DNA of 64,000 bases, taken from Fonsecaea monophora (Eukaryota; Ascomycota; Eurotiomycetes; Chaetothyriales; Herpotrichiellaceae). The position numbers and the translations under genes are program-made. Numbering within the stretch: position 1 is the stretch's first letter; each line of letters opens with the position of its first letter. Of the stretch, positions 20,068-32,854 are shown in pieces. The notes under the pieces are model-generated. The model made no database searches. It was not told the origin of the DNA and worked only from the letters and a program-made list of their open reading frames with translations. Where the stretch lies: positions 1 to 64,000 of the forward strand of contig NW_019174057.1 of the NCBI RefSeq assembly GCF_001642475.1. The letters are read 5' to 3'.

Positions 20068-23000
20068 ATGGGCCGGGACATCAAGGTTCTCCTGTTCGGA
20101 GACCAGTCGGAAGAAAGATTCGACGAGCTGCGCGAAATAGTCACAGTTACCGACAATCCTCTTCTGAGCGCTTTCATCGAAAAGGCATATTTGGCTTTAC
20201 GAGATGAGGTTACCCATCTCCCTTCGGTGACGCGGGGCTTGCCTGGCTTCACGAGCATCGAGACGTTGCTGTGGCGATACAAGGAGGCCGGCGTTCGACA
20301 CCCAGCGATCGAAAGTGCATTGGTGTGCATCCACCAGATCGGTACTGTGTTGAGGTATGTACACAACATACAATTGGTTGTAAGGTTGGAAGTTGTCGTG
20401 CTGCGATTTTCTCTCTCCAAGATGCACGTGCATGCCAAGCCTGACGCGGGGTTGAAGCGCAGTTTGAACTGCGCCTCAAGCAAGAATCATGTTGTTTCAT
20501 CTCCACATCAGCCACACTTCTCTCAATGGAATCTCCACTAATCTCTCTTTCAGATACTACGGCGATGGATCAGAAATCTATCCCAAACCCGAAGATACTA
20601 GACTTGTGGCCTCCTGTACCGGGCTGCTCTCTGCCGCCGCCGTCAGTTGCGCCCATACCTATAGCGAGCTTGTCTCTGTCGGCCTCGAGGCTCTCAAGCT
20701 TGCATTCCGCGTCGGATCCCAGGTGACCCAGGCGTGTGATGAGATTGATCAGACGTCGGTGCCAAGCAGTTGGGCAGCCATCTTCCCTGGGGTAGGAAAA
20801 GAATCAGCGTATTTAGCCCTTGACGACTACTACAAGAAAACGGTAAGCCAATGCAATGCCGCTCCTTCGTGCTATGACTCGGTTCCTAAACGAAGACTAC
20901 TACTGCAGAACGTCCCGCCAACCAGCCGACCTTATGTGTCTGCTACCAGTACCAACTCGGTCACCATCAGCGCTCCTCCAGCAGACTTGGAGAGACTGAT
21001 TGAAGCTCGCATCTTCAAATCTTGTCGGCCCATTTGGCTGCCCATTTTTGGGCCTTATCATGCGCCTCATTTCTACGGTCACGAGACGGTGGTCTCTTTG
21101 GCTGCTTCGATCGATGATGCGAGTGCCAGTGAGTGGAAAGTGCGAATTCCCATCATCAACAATGGCAAAGAGTATGCCTACGAAGCGTCCAATTTCCGCC
21201 AGCTGATCGAAGATGTCCTTGAAGACATCCTTCTGAAACCTCTGCATTGGGACAGGCTGTGTACCAATTGTGTAGCCAGCGTCTCCTCGGCGGAACCAGA
21301 GCAATGCCGCGTCGTGCCAGTAGGCGCGAAGAATGCCTCCGCTAGCCTGGTCAATGCTCTGAACCATAAGGCTTCATTCAAAATCGTGGTTGATAACCGC
21401 AGGACGGAAGCCGCCGACAAAACTACGGAACCCAGGCCAATTGGAGGTCTAGGCAAACCCAAGATTGCCATTGTTGGCATGTCCGGCAGATTCCCTGATG
21501 CCATGAGCCCGAGCTTGTTCTGGGACCTCTTGAGAAAAGGTCTTGACGTTCACCGTGAAGTGCCACCCGACCGATTTGATGCCCAAGCACACTACGATCC
21601 AAGTGGCAAGCGCAAAAACACAACCCACACACCATATGGCTGCTTCATCGAGCACCCTGGCTTGTTTGACGCCCGCTTCTTCAACATGAGTCCTAAAGAA
21701 GCAGCTCAGACAGATCCCATGCACCGATTGGCTCTACTGACCGCTTACGAGGCGCTCGAAATGTCCGGCTTTGTTCCTAATAGAACTCCTTCAACGAGAG
21801 TTGACAGGGTTGGGACATTTTATGGCCAGACTTCTGATGACTGGCGAGAGATTCAAGATGGACAAAACATCCAAACATACTTTATTCCTGGTTGGTTCTG
21901 TTCTCTCTTTGTTTCGGTATTTGCCAGTTCTAACCCCATACAGGAGGTGTGAGAGCTTTTGCACCCGGAAGAATCAACTATCATTTTGGCTTTTCGGGGC
22001 CCAGCTTCAGCGTCGATACGGCATGCTCTTCTAGTCTTGCTGCAATCAACATTGCTTGCAACTCCCTATGGCTTAGAGACTGCGATACCGCCCTTGCCGG
22101 TGGTCTGAATGTCTTAACTAACCCAGATATCTTCTCCGGTTTGTCCCGTGGCCAGTTCTTGTCCAAAACGGGCAACTGCAAAACATTCGATGATGCAGCG
22201 GACGGCTATTGTCGTGGAGACGGTGCCGGCACGGTCATCCTGAAACGTTTGGAAGATGCTGAAGCGGACAACGATCCAATTCTTGCAGTCATCCTTGGTA
22301 CAGGTACCAACCACTCTGCTGAGGCAGTCTCCATCACCCACCCTCACGCGGGAGCTCAGGAGTATCTCTTCAAGAAGGTTCTCACAGAGTCTAACCTTGA
22401 TCCTCATGATATTTCGTATGTCGAAATGCACGGTACCGGAACTCAAGCAGGTGACGCCATCGAAATGGAGTCGGTCCTAAATTCATTCGCCCCAGCGGAT
22501 CGACAGCGTCCTCCAGACCGCCCACTCTACCTAGGAAGTGTGAAAGCGAATGTTGGACATGGAGAGGTGCTCTAGAATACTCTTTCTGATAGAAATGATG
22601 CTGATTTTATGGTTAGGCTGCTTCGGGTATCACTGCCCTCGTCAAAATCCTCCTCATGCTTGAGCATGGTCTCATCCCACCCCATTGCGGTATCAAGGGC
22701 AGTATCAACCATAACTTTCCGGATCTTGGGGCTCGCAATGTACACATTTCTCTCGGTCATGAGACACCGTGGAAGCGACCGCGAGGTGGCAAACGCAGGA
22801 TGTTCTTGAACAACTTCAGTGCCGCAGGAGGGAACACCTCGCTTCTCATGGAGGACGGAGATCTACCTACTTTGGATGGCGAAGACCCTCGCTCCACTGC
22901 CGTCGTTGCGGTCACTGGAAAGACCAAGAAAGCTTTAGTGGACAACACAAAGAACCTGATCGAGTATATATCCGACAAAACTGTAGATCTCCCGTGTTTG

Positions 23001-26000
23001 TCCTACACGACGACAGCCAGAAGAGTCCACTACTCCTACAGAACAAGTGTTGCCGGCTCCGATCTGCCTGGAATTCTGTCAGGACTTCGAAAATCCTTGG
23101 AGTCTGAGCCAACTCCTGTTCCTTCCGGTGTCCAGATGGTGTTTGCCTTCACTGGGCAAGGCTCACACTACACTGCTATGGGTAAGCAGCTCTACGAAAC
23201 CAACAACCAATTCCAAGCCGATCTTCAACGCTTCGATCTTCTAGCTCGAAACCAAGGACTGCCTGCCATCTTACCCCTGGTCGATGGGAGCACTGAAATC
23301 GAGAAGCTTAGCCCGGTGGTGGTACAGACTGGAGCGGTCTGTGTTCAAATGGCGCTTGTTCGATTATGGCAATCCTGGGGTATCGAAGCAGCCGCAGTCG
23401 TTGGCCACAGCCTTGGAGAATATGCAGCGTTGCAAGCATCTGGTATTTTGTCAATCAACGATGCTATTTTCCTAGCTGGCACAAGGGCAAAATGCCTCGA
23501 GCAACATTGTACGATGAACACGCACGCCATGCTGTCTGTTGCTGCCTCGGTCCAGGAACTTGAGGGAGTCGTTGACGGCAAGACACTTGAGATCGCCTGC
23601 ATCAATGGACCAAAGGCAACAGTGATCAGTGGAGAATCATCCAACATTGACAAGCTCAAGGAACATCTGTCCTCCAAAGGCATGAAATGTACCAAACTAG
23701 CAGTGCCTTTCGCATTTCATTCCACGCAGGTAGAACCTGCTCTGACTGACTTCGAAGCTGCCGCCGCTGGAGTTACCTACCATGCTCCCAAGATACCGCT
23801 CATTGCTCCACTGCTGGGCACTGTGGTCGACGAGGAAGGAATCGTCAACGCAAAGTATTTGAGACGTCACTGCCGTGAGCCGGTAAATTTCCTGGGTTGC
23901 ATCCGAGCTGCAAAGGACAAGGGGATTATCAAGGATATGACCCAGTTTCTCGAAATTGGCAGCCACCCAATCTGTGGTGGTATGGTCAGATCAATCTTGG
24001 GTCCGACCACTGTGGCTCTTCCGTCATTAAAACGGGATGAGGATGTTTACAAGACCTTAGCAACGACCCTCTGTGGTCTCCATCAGGCTGGTCTCACAAT
24101 CAACTGGAATTGCTACCACGAAAGTATTCCCCGCTGTCAACAGACCCTGAAGCTGCCAGCCTATGCTTGGGACGCATCAAATTACTGGATTGAATACGAG
24201 AACAATTGGACGCTCAGCAAGCCTGGCATGGCGCAGATGCCTGCGGGCGAGCAGTCTAAGAAGCTAAGCACAAGCACAGTCCAGCGTGTCGTCGAAGAGA
24301 AATTTCAGGGTCAAACTGGCACTTTAACCACCGAAACCGACATTTCGAAGCCAGAATTGGAGGAGACGATCCAGGGTCACCTTGTGAATGGCTCTGCCTT
24401 GACCTCTAGTGCGGTCTACGCAGATATGGCACTGACCATTGGTGACTATGTTCACCGCAAGTTGCAACCCGAAATCAAGAATTTCGCGTTGAACTGTGCC
24501 AACATGGTTGTAGAGAAGCCTCTCATTTTCAAGGGTGGCGAGCAACTTCTACGCGTCGACTGCAAGGCGGATCTTACCCAGGGTGTCTGCTACCTCACCT
24601 TCTACAGCGTTGGTCCCAAAGGACAAAAGCTCATGGAGCACGCCTATTGTGAAGTTCAATATGGCGATGTGGAGAGATGGTCTACCGATCTGGCTCGACA
24701 GAAGTACCTCGTGCAGAGCCAGATTGACCGGCTGTTGCAGATGGGCCAAACTGGTACCCTCAGTCGACTCCAGCGAAAGATGGCCTACAAGCTGTTCTCT
24801 GTCCTAGTTGACTACCAGAACGCTTACAAAGGCATGGCCGAAGTCATTCTTGACAGTCCATTGCGTGAAGGTACCGCCAGAATTGAACTTCAGACGGGCA
24901 GTGCTGGCACATTTTACATGGCACCGTATCACGTCGACTGCCTCTGCCATCTTGCGGGGTTCATTATGAATGCAAATGACGAACTGGATTCTTCACAAAC
25001 CGTGTACGTCAACCATGGATGGGACTCTTTGCGTTTCTTTGAGAAGCCGTCGGTGTCGAAGCGTTACCGTTCCTATGTCAGGATGCAACCTACAGGCCCT
25101 GGCTCCAAGGACTACTCCGGGGATGTGTACGTCTTCGACGAGGACGGCAACATTGTTGGCCAGATTGGCGGCTTGACCTTCCAATACTTACCCAAACAGA
25201 TTCTCGACCGAGTTCTGCCACCAGCTAGTGGTGCAAAGGCCGCTGCCTCTGCTTCAACTAAGACGACCACTGGTAGGCCAAAGAAAGCCGCCCCGAAATC
25301 TGCTCCCACGCCACCAAAGGCAGCACCTAGCGTCCCAAGTGTCATGAGCCGCGCATTGGATATCATGGCCGAAGAGCTTGGTGTTCCTGTCGCAGACCTG
25401 ACCGACGATACTGATCTCAGTGCCCTTGGTGTCGACTCGTTGATGAGTCTGACCATCTCAGGCAAGTTCCGCGAAGGATTAGACATCGAAATCCCGTCAA
25501 CCTTGCTAGCCAATTCAGAAACATTCAAACAGGTCAAGGACTTTTTGTCTCAATTCGAATCCAAGGATGCCACGCCGCCATCACCATCTACAGTGTCCTC
25601 GGTGGGGTCGACTGAACCGTCAGGAAGTTCGACTCCTACCCAACTTGATACCAACTCCACGATGTCGGACCCACAGAGTGATGAGACACATGCTGGACAG
25701 GATGGTGAGAAGCTTGAGGCCATCCGTGCTGCCATTGCCGAAGAAACTGGTATAGACCCCAACGAAGTCACTTCCGACATGGACCTAGAAGCCGTCGGCA
25801 TCGATTCTTTGATGTCCCTTCAGATCCTGGGTTCCTTGCGTGAAGACAAGGGTATCGACCTGCCACCCTCATTCTTCACTGACCACAGCACCTTTGGTGA
25901 CGTTGAAAAGGCGCTGGGCGGAGTTAAAGAGGCTGCGAAGCCCAAGCTCCCGGCCAAATCCGAAGAAATGTCGACAGAACAGGTGGTTACGGAAATGCAA

Positions 26001-26882
26001 ATAAACAAGGGCCACAAGCCGGCTGAGCCGTCGAAGGAGCAGCTGCGCACTCCGGCCTCTGGCACCAACAAGGCTTTCAAAGCATCATCGGTCCTGTTGC
26101 AGGGAAATCCAAAGACTGCAACGAAGACTGTGTTCATGTTCCCTGACGGTTCAGGCTCGGCGATTAGCTATGCCACGATCCCTCCAATCGCGCCCAAGGA
26201 TGTCGCTCTGATTGCCCTCAATTGCCCGTACATGAAGGAGCCAGAGGCCTTTGAGGGAGGTATTCCAGGAGTCACAGCGTTGTATCTGGAGGAAATCCGT
26301 CGCCGCCAGCCCAAGGGTCCTTATATCCTGGGCGGTTGGTCAGCTGGAGGCATCTGTGCCTATGAAGCCTGCTTGCAGCTCTCTGCTGTGGGTGAGAGTG
26401 TTGAAAAACTCATCTTCCTCGATGTACCGTGTCCTTTGCCACCACAAGCGCTGCCATCTCGCTTGCATCACTTCTTTGACTCGATCGGACTGCTGGGCCA
26501 GGAAGGCGAAGCGCCGGGCTGGCTTATCCCGCATTTCACGGCGACCATCGAAGCGCTGAGTAGCTATCGACCGCGGCTCATGGACCCTGCGAAAGAAAAG
26601 TTCCCAACTGTATACACCATCTACGCACAAGATGGTGTGTGCAAGAATGACAACGACCCGCGGCCCGAGCTGACCCCGGATGACCCGCCACACATGAACT
26701 GGCTGCTCTTCAACCGCAAGGACTTTGGACCTATTGGGTGGGAGCAGCTGTTTGGCGGTTCCGACAACATCATCGGTCTTGACCCTGTCCCTGGTGTCAA
26801 CCACTTCACCATGATGCGCGAGCCCATGGTCGAAGAGCTACCCAGTCGCATTCAGAAGGCCCTGGGTGTGACTGACGAGTGA
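20068..26882 (+). CDS. Non-reducing polyketide synthase, SAT-KS-MAT-PT-ACP-ACP-TE
   Basis: Five exons (20068-20354, 20554-20842, 20909-21890, 21944-22566, 22617-26882) give 2148 residues. SAT: Cys117 in SCTG and His246. KS: DTACSSSL with Cys547, His682 (HGTGTQ) and His725 (NVGHGE). MAT: GHSLG with Ser992. PT: His1315 (GHLVNG) and Asp1501 (HVDCL). Two ACPs: LGVDSL with Ser1668 and VGIDSL with Ser1791. TE: GWSAGG with Ser1969 and His2123. No reducing domains are present, so the product is aromatic. This layout is shared by synthases for THN melanin, naphthopyrone YWA1 and nor-toralactone; a TE of this type usually releases by Claisen cyclisation. An in-frame ATG at 20029 is an alternative start. 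All catalytic residues look intact. Confidence 0.95.
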
Positions 26883-29800
26883 GGCTCACATCACAGGCAC
26901 GTCACTACCAGGCTGAAAGGTGCTATCTTTGCATGTGAAGATAACGGAAAGAGAAATAGTAAATCCGCAACAAGAGGAAAGCTAAACAGATGTGATCAGA
27001 GTATCCCTGGCTTTGATTGACTTGAGACTGCAAGAGCATATCGTGGGGGTAAGGCCAAGTCAGCAATTGTCCACCTCTCCTCGTTATTCCGGAACTCTCA
27101 TGGTTTAGAATTGTGGCACTGGGAAAGCCATGGCGGTCGCAACAGCAAACGAAGAGATTGCCATTTTCGACACAGTTGGCGCTGGAGAGGGAATCGTTTG
27201 GTATGGGAAGGGAAACGAAGCTGGTATCTTTCTTCCTTTTCTCAGCCTCATCCCATCTTTTTTGGGGGGGGGGGGGGGGGGGGCTTCCTGCGCTTCTTTG
27301 TTATACTCCTCATCCTTTCCCATCCCCTCGCTTTAAAGGCACTGGGTGCATCTTGGCTAGACATCACATGTCCTCCCCTCGGCAGTACATGGTCAGATTG
27401 CGCAGTTGAGTTGAGTCGAGTCGGGCTGAGTCGATTTAAGTTGAAGATGGCTTTCGGGTTTTTATTTCTGCGTTTTTTTCCCGACACTTTCGATAGAATT
27501 TTGGGAGATATTTCAAAGAAACGTTGGAATGGATTGTTTTTTTATTTTTATTTTTTCCCCTTGACTTTCTTTAGCTTTGACCTCGACTTCTGACTTGATG
27601 TACCCGTTCACATCCATGACCTTGTCCACATTCACGTCCACTGACGCACCCCCACTTGCAAAAAAAATACTCACAGAACTCACACACTGCGCGAAAAGGT
27701 TTTCAGAGTCGAGGATGTATGCGGTATACGATATACAGTACACAGTACACAGTGTGGGTGATTGGGAACTCGTACTTGTATATTGGCGATGGCAGTGATG
27801 GTGACAATGACGGTGACGGCGACGGTGACAGCAGAGGGTGCAGTGTAGTGTAGTGCAGTGTAATGCACTAGCGGTAGGAGTGATTATCGCCACAGCAATA
27901 TAATATAACACATCATCTCCTACAGCATACGAGTACGAGCAACGAGTTACAGGCTAGATACGATAAGGATTCAAGAACGAACATGGCATCTATCCAAATA
28001 ATGGAAAATTGTCAGCAGACACGACAGCCTGTCCGTTGGTCCATCTTCCATCTGTCCTTCGATCCCCCCAACCCTCAATTAGTCGACCAGACGGACAACA
28101 CTGTAGAGATCAACTCCCCGCGAGAAAGGAGACCCTAAAATCCAGAAGAGAAAAAGAAGAACGAGGGAAAGGGGAAGGTGGTCACAATCCACAGAAAAAA
28201 CAGGCTTCGTTGTCATGGAAGACACGACGAGAGACAGACAGAGAGAGGGCAGCCGCGGCGTCCAGGATGACAAACATTTGAATCCAACTGTCTGACCTTG
28301 TCGTGGTCGTTTACCTTTTGTGGTTTTTTTCCTCTTGGCATTGCAGCGCAGAATACGACATTGGGTCAGGCGTTCTTGGTCTGGGCGATGGCAGCTGTGA
28401 AAGAGAGCACCATATCAGCACCAAACAAGAAGATGGTCGGTGACACGCCACGGTGTGTGTCTTACCCAAGAACCGAATGGACCCAAGTCGCTCTCAAAAA
28501 TATCTGATATCGTGGGTAGCCAGGGGTTCAAGGCGTACGAGGTATTCCAGTGCATATCCCGAGGAGAGAGAGAGCGAGATTCCTGTACCGGAATGAGTAC
28601 CGAGTATACCTTTCGATTCACATAGCCCAATGAGACCACACGTGCCTCGGTGCTGTCGGGTGGGAGGAAGAAGAGATGACAAGACCCAAAGCCCTTTTGA
28701 CATGTGAAATTGACCATCGGAGGCAGCTTCTGGTTGATCCCACTCCGATCAAGCCTGGCACCAAGCTTCCTCAAGGCCTAGAAAATCCTTCGCGCATACT
28801 CCATCTCAAGAATAAAGGCAGGAACATACCATCCCGGTAGCAGCAGGAGGAGTAGAATGGGGAGGATCGTTGGAGGCGGGGTTGGCCAACTCGACTGGCC
28901 GTGAGGTACGTGGGTACATTAGAGCGAGGAGGCGCCGGGGAATTAGCGGACAGTTTTCATACCCCTGTCTAGACAATGGGGTCTCTGTACTCTGTGCGAA
29001 TGTGGCTGACCTCTCGAGATGTTATGTCGGCTTTCCTCCTCACAGATCGAAGCAGCCCGCTACTTACACAGGCATAGTAATGGTCGCCCCTGTCAATATT
29101 ATGCAATGGATGTGTTGCTGCTCCTGACTGCCGACGGAAGAACACCATCGCTTATTCGGTTGATGGTCGCTGCTAGTATGCCTGATCATCGTGTCCTACC
29201 GGGAATCCTGACAGCATATCCACGTCGGTTAGACTGGCCTCTGTCATCGAGTCAGTCCTTAGTCAGGGCTGGCTGGTAGTGACTGGGTTCGACACAGGGT
29301 AGAAGCGACTTTCTGTGGTGTCCTGTGTCCACATATCATCTATTGATCGATAGCCCTCGTTAGTATAAAGTTCCAGGCGTGTCCTTATCGAAACGATCAC
29401 AAACAAACTGTGAGCGGCCCTAATCCTCCGGCAATCATGGGTGTCGGTAACTGTTTCATGGTGGAATGATCTGTCGTACAGGTACAAGGCCTATTCCGAG
29501 AGAGCATGGTCCATCTCCAAAGACCTAATCTAGGTATGATCTGCACCACCAGGACAGCGTGCGGCCGCGGGGGGTTTCTGAACCCTTGGCGAACGTGGGA
29601 TATTCGCTAAAATATGCCCTGATTTGTGGATCGGCCTTCAAAGTTGTCATTCCTTCTGGCGACGTCCTGCTACTCGTTCCGGTTTCTCGAGCTGTGTGCT
29701 GCGTGACGACTCGAGCAATGCTGGATCGCCGGCGACCAAGTTGTCTCAACTAGAAGTCGTTTAAGTCGCTTTTTCCTTCGAGATCGTCTCACTGATCTTC

Positions 29801-32800
29801 TCACCGGACGATCCTCCACTTGTTGTTCTGCAACCTACGCGTGCCTTAGCATAGGACTTCCTAAGGCAGTGAAGAGCAGCATCCCAGGGCGACTGTGGGA
29901 CTCGTAACCCATGAAACATATGTCATGCTGATCCCGGTGCTGTCCTCGTATCTTCTGTCATACAGCAAGGCTTTACGTCAGGTCAGTGTCTTTTCCTTGG
30001 TGTTCCTGGTGGTACAAAGCTTCCGGCCTGATGACGCTACCTGGTGGCCTTCGGTGAGAACCTTGTGCTGTTCCAGTGCTCCAGAATGATCTGGCAAAGG
30101 CTTTCGGGACCTCGATCCAGAAGTAGCTGTGAGCGTGAATCCCGATGACCAACGCAAAGCTAGCCAGTCACTAGTAAACTTTGTTACTTTTCCTGTAGTT
30201 AAAAGCTCACATATGTCGGTCGCTTTGGATGGGATTTGAACAAACTGCTAGCCTCAATTACCTGCATGACCATAATCCGTCCTCAAAAGAGTGTTGCTTC
30301 CTCAAAAGCTCGGGCTCAATTCGCCGTATAATGGACGCCAGGGATGACCGGCTCTCTCTTGCCGGGGGTGGGCCAGTCCTCTAGAGCCGATACATCGTCC
30401 ACTTGCTGGGGGCTGGCCCCCCTGGTTGAAGGAATTTGTTCATAGTTTTCCCCAAATCGATGTTAGGCCCCATGTTGCCAATATTTTTAACCAAGTAGGG
30501 TGCTGAGGTGAGCTCCGAGAGAGAAACTCAATAAGGGTGACAAGGTTCTGCGCATGCCATTCGCATTTTTGTGTATGTTGGAAAGAATTTTGAGATTGCT
30601 GCTGCGAACGAGGTTTGGACGGGCATACCTCGTACAATCCCCCCATCTCCACTTCGATAAAAGGCCCAAATTCATGGGCAGCACAGTCGAAATCGCTGGG
30701 CAAGGCATCCATGCACGACACTCTGGCTTGCATGGCATCCAGATGAAAAGCATATGCAAAGCATGGACACTCACACTCGTCGTTCACCACCAGCCTATCG
30801 TACCTGTTCACTTATCAGTTCACTAGACCAGACCGGTTACGATCGACGAGGCGCAAGTTCGCCGACCCTGTTCGGTGGATCCCTGAGGCTCGCCAATGCT
30901 GCAGTTTAATGGAAGTTAGTTGTACCCCCATCGCTAGGTACTCCGACAAAAGTAGATTCGTGTTGCCTGAGTCTTGTTTATGTCGAGTTTCTTCTTGGAC
31001 CAACAACTTGAAACTCTTCACCCAGGTGCCCAGGGCGTAGCGGAAACGGAACAAAGAGTACGGTCTCTGTGGTATGCCGCAGCTCATCCAGCTCTCCCCT
31101 CGGCTTATTCCTCCACAACAGTGTAGGCTTAAGACAGAGCTTGGTGGAGCCTTGCTCCAACTGGGAAGCACCTCCTGCAGCCCCCGAACGTGCACCAGTT
31201 GTGGGCAACTGTGGGAAAGGGGCGGCCGTTGGAACTCTCCGGAGTCTATTTTCGGGTGCGTTGTCTGCTTCGCTCGTTTTGGACCCTAGGAAACGTGGTC
31301 CATGCCAGCGCCCTGCCTCAACACTTGGTTGTTGTTGTTGTCGTCGTTCAGCCACCAAGTTTGCGGACCACGGTCAAGGCAGATCGAAAGCTAGCTTGAC
31401 AGAACAAAGCGTTTGTATCCGTATTTTCCGTACTGGCAGCAATCCACAAGGCGAACCACTGCAGCCAGACCGTTTGAGATGCAAGTCAGACGCTCCCAAG
31501 CCTCTTGTATGTAACGCTCAGCGCTGATGGCTTTCAGCCCGTTCAAGGCTGTCCACCACAAAAGCAATTGGCCACCCCCCGGCTCCTTTGGTGGCAACGC
31601 CTGATTGACGGAGGATGATGTATGAGACTTCCGGTTGCGACCCAGAGGCAAGAGCCGGTCCTCGGCGACCACTCGCCACAGGAAGGGCCTAAGCGGTTGA
31701 TCGACATTGTGGTGGCACAGTAGGCCTCGTAAGCAGAGCGAGGACCACAGGCAGCCAAAACATCGGTGCACTTTACATAAGAAAGTTTCTTGTGAGATGT
31801 CTCGAGAGGTTTTGTTTCTGTCAGATGCTGGGAGGGCAGAGATTAGTGGCCCCATCCGAATCTGGCAGTTTCGGCATGAATTAAGCACTGCCTGCATCGT
31901 AGCGCTTCAATTCGGTAACACAGGGGGAGTATTTGCCATTGAAACATATCAAGCTGACCAACATTGGTGGGCAGATCTGAAGGAACCCCTGGTCGTCCAA
32001 TAGACTCGACCAATTGAGTTTGATCATCAGAGCAGGCACAGCTGTTTTGAGGACAGTCGACGTGATACTAGCCCCCCCGTGAGATCAGTAGTTATCTCCC
32101 CTGTTACCCGTCGAGGAGCTTCCGGATAGAGGCTGAGTGGTTGAACCACTTTTATTTTCTTCTTGGACACAGGGATGGCATTGCAACTCTATCACGGAGT
32201 CGGTGCCAATTTGGCTGCCAAAGCTTCGCACTGGACAAGTCTGAGAGGATGTTGCCGGCACATTGGACAGAGGCAGACAGGAATTGGCACGAGGGCATCC
32301 AAGCGCTGCCCATACATAGACCGATGGCAATTTCCATTTGGCGATACCTCTCCCAGCTGGTGTCCCTTACCCCAGAGAATGGTGGAGAAGGAGGTGCTTG
32401 TCTGGTCTGCAATACGTGGCTCCGTTCAGCTGCCCATGTGGCTCAAGCTGAACGACGACCATGGTCGTCCTGCAATGTCGCTCGTCGCATGCACATGGTA
32501 CTTGCTTCGCCATCCCATGAAAAGGATGCTTGTCAAGTTGCATACAGGTTTTGCCGATCAAGGCCTAGCTCGCCAATCGCCATGATATACGATTGTCCGA
32601 GGGGCCCCGAGTTGACCGTTTGGCTCAACAACCACTTCACTTTTTTCTGCATCCTTCGCGAATCCTTTACTCCATATCGCTCTAATAGTGAAGTCTGCCG
32701 CGGGCACCCCAAATAACTGATCGAATTTCACTTTTGCATGCACCCAGCCAAGATTGGGCACCCTCGAGCAGGCCCTGATTTCATTCTCAGCACATGTTAC

Positions 32801-32854
32801 CTCCCAAAGACATGTGCGAGGCTCGATATTTCAAGCCCAACACACAGGCTGAGA
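26883..32854. other. Gene-poor 6-kb region
   Basis: Nearly 6 kb with no gene I can support. Open frames of up to about 190 codons occur on both strands, overlap one another, and show no domain motifs. The region contains a 20-nt G run (27264-27283), T-rich and GT/CA-rich low complexity near 27540-27850, and no obvious transposase or reverse-transcriptase signature. It separates the PKS from the MYB gene and probably marks the right edge of the cluster. Decayed genes or non-coding RNAs cannot be ruled out. Confidence 0.45.
27264..27283 (+). repeat. Poly-G tract (20 nt)
   Basis: A pure run of 20 G immediately after a T run, downstream of the PKS. Its exact length may be unreliable. Confidence 0.85.

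Noticed and set aside
20068..26882. PKS as the ordinary DHN-melanin THN synthase
   Set aside because: Domain layout fits, and a reductase and dehydratase are nearby, but the dehydratase pocket is altered, the regulator is AflR-type rather than the Cmr1 type, and extra FAD enzymes are present. Without phylogeny the label would be too specific.
29270..29310. Possible tRNA T-arm (GGTTCGACAC)
   Set aside because: I could not find matching acceptor, D and anticodon stems around it.
31391..32585. Several overlapping frames of 120-190 codons on both strands
   Set aside because: They overlap antisense, lack motifs, have improbable Cys/Trp/Arg-rich composition, and show no splice pattern joining them into a known family.
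26883..32854. RIP-degraded transposon
   Set aside because: Base composition by eye is not AT-rich and no transposase or reverse-transcriptase fragment is recognisable.
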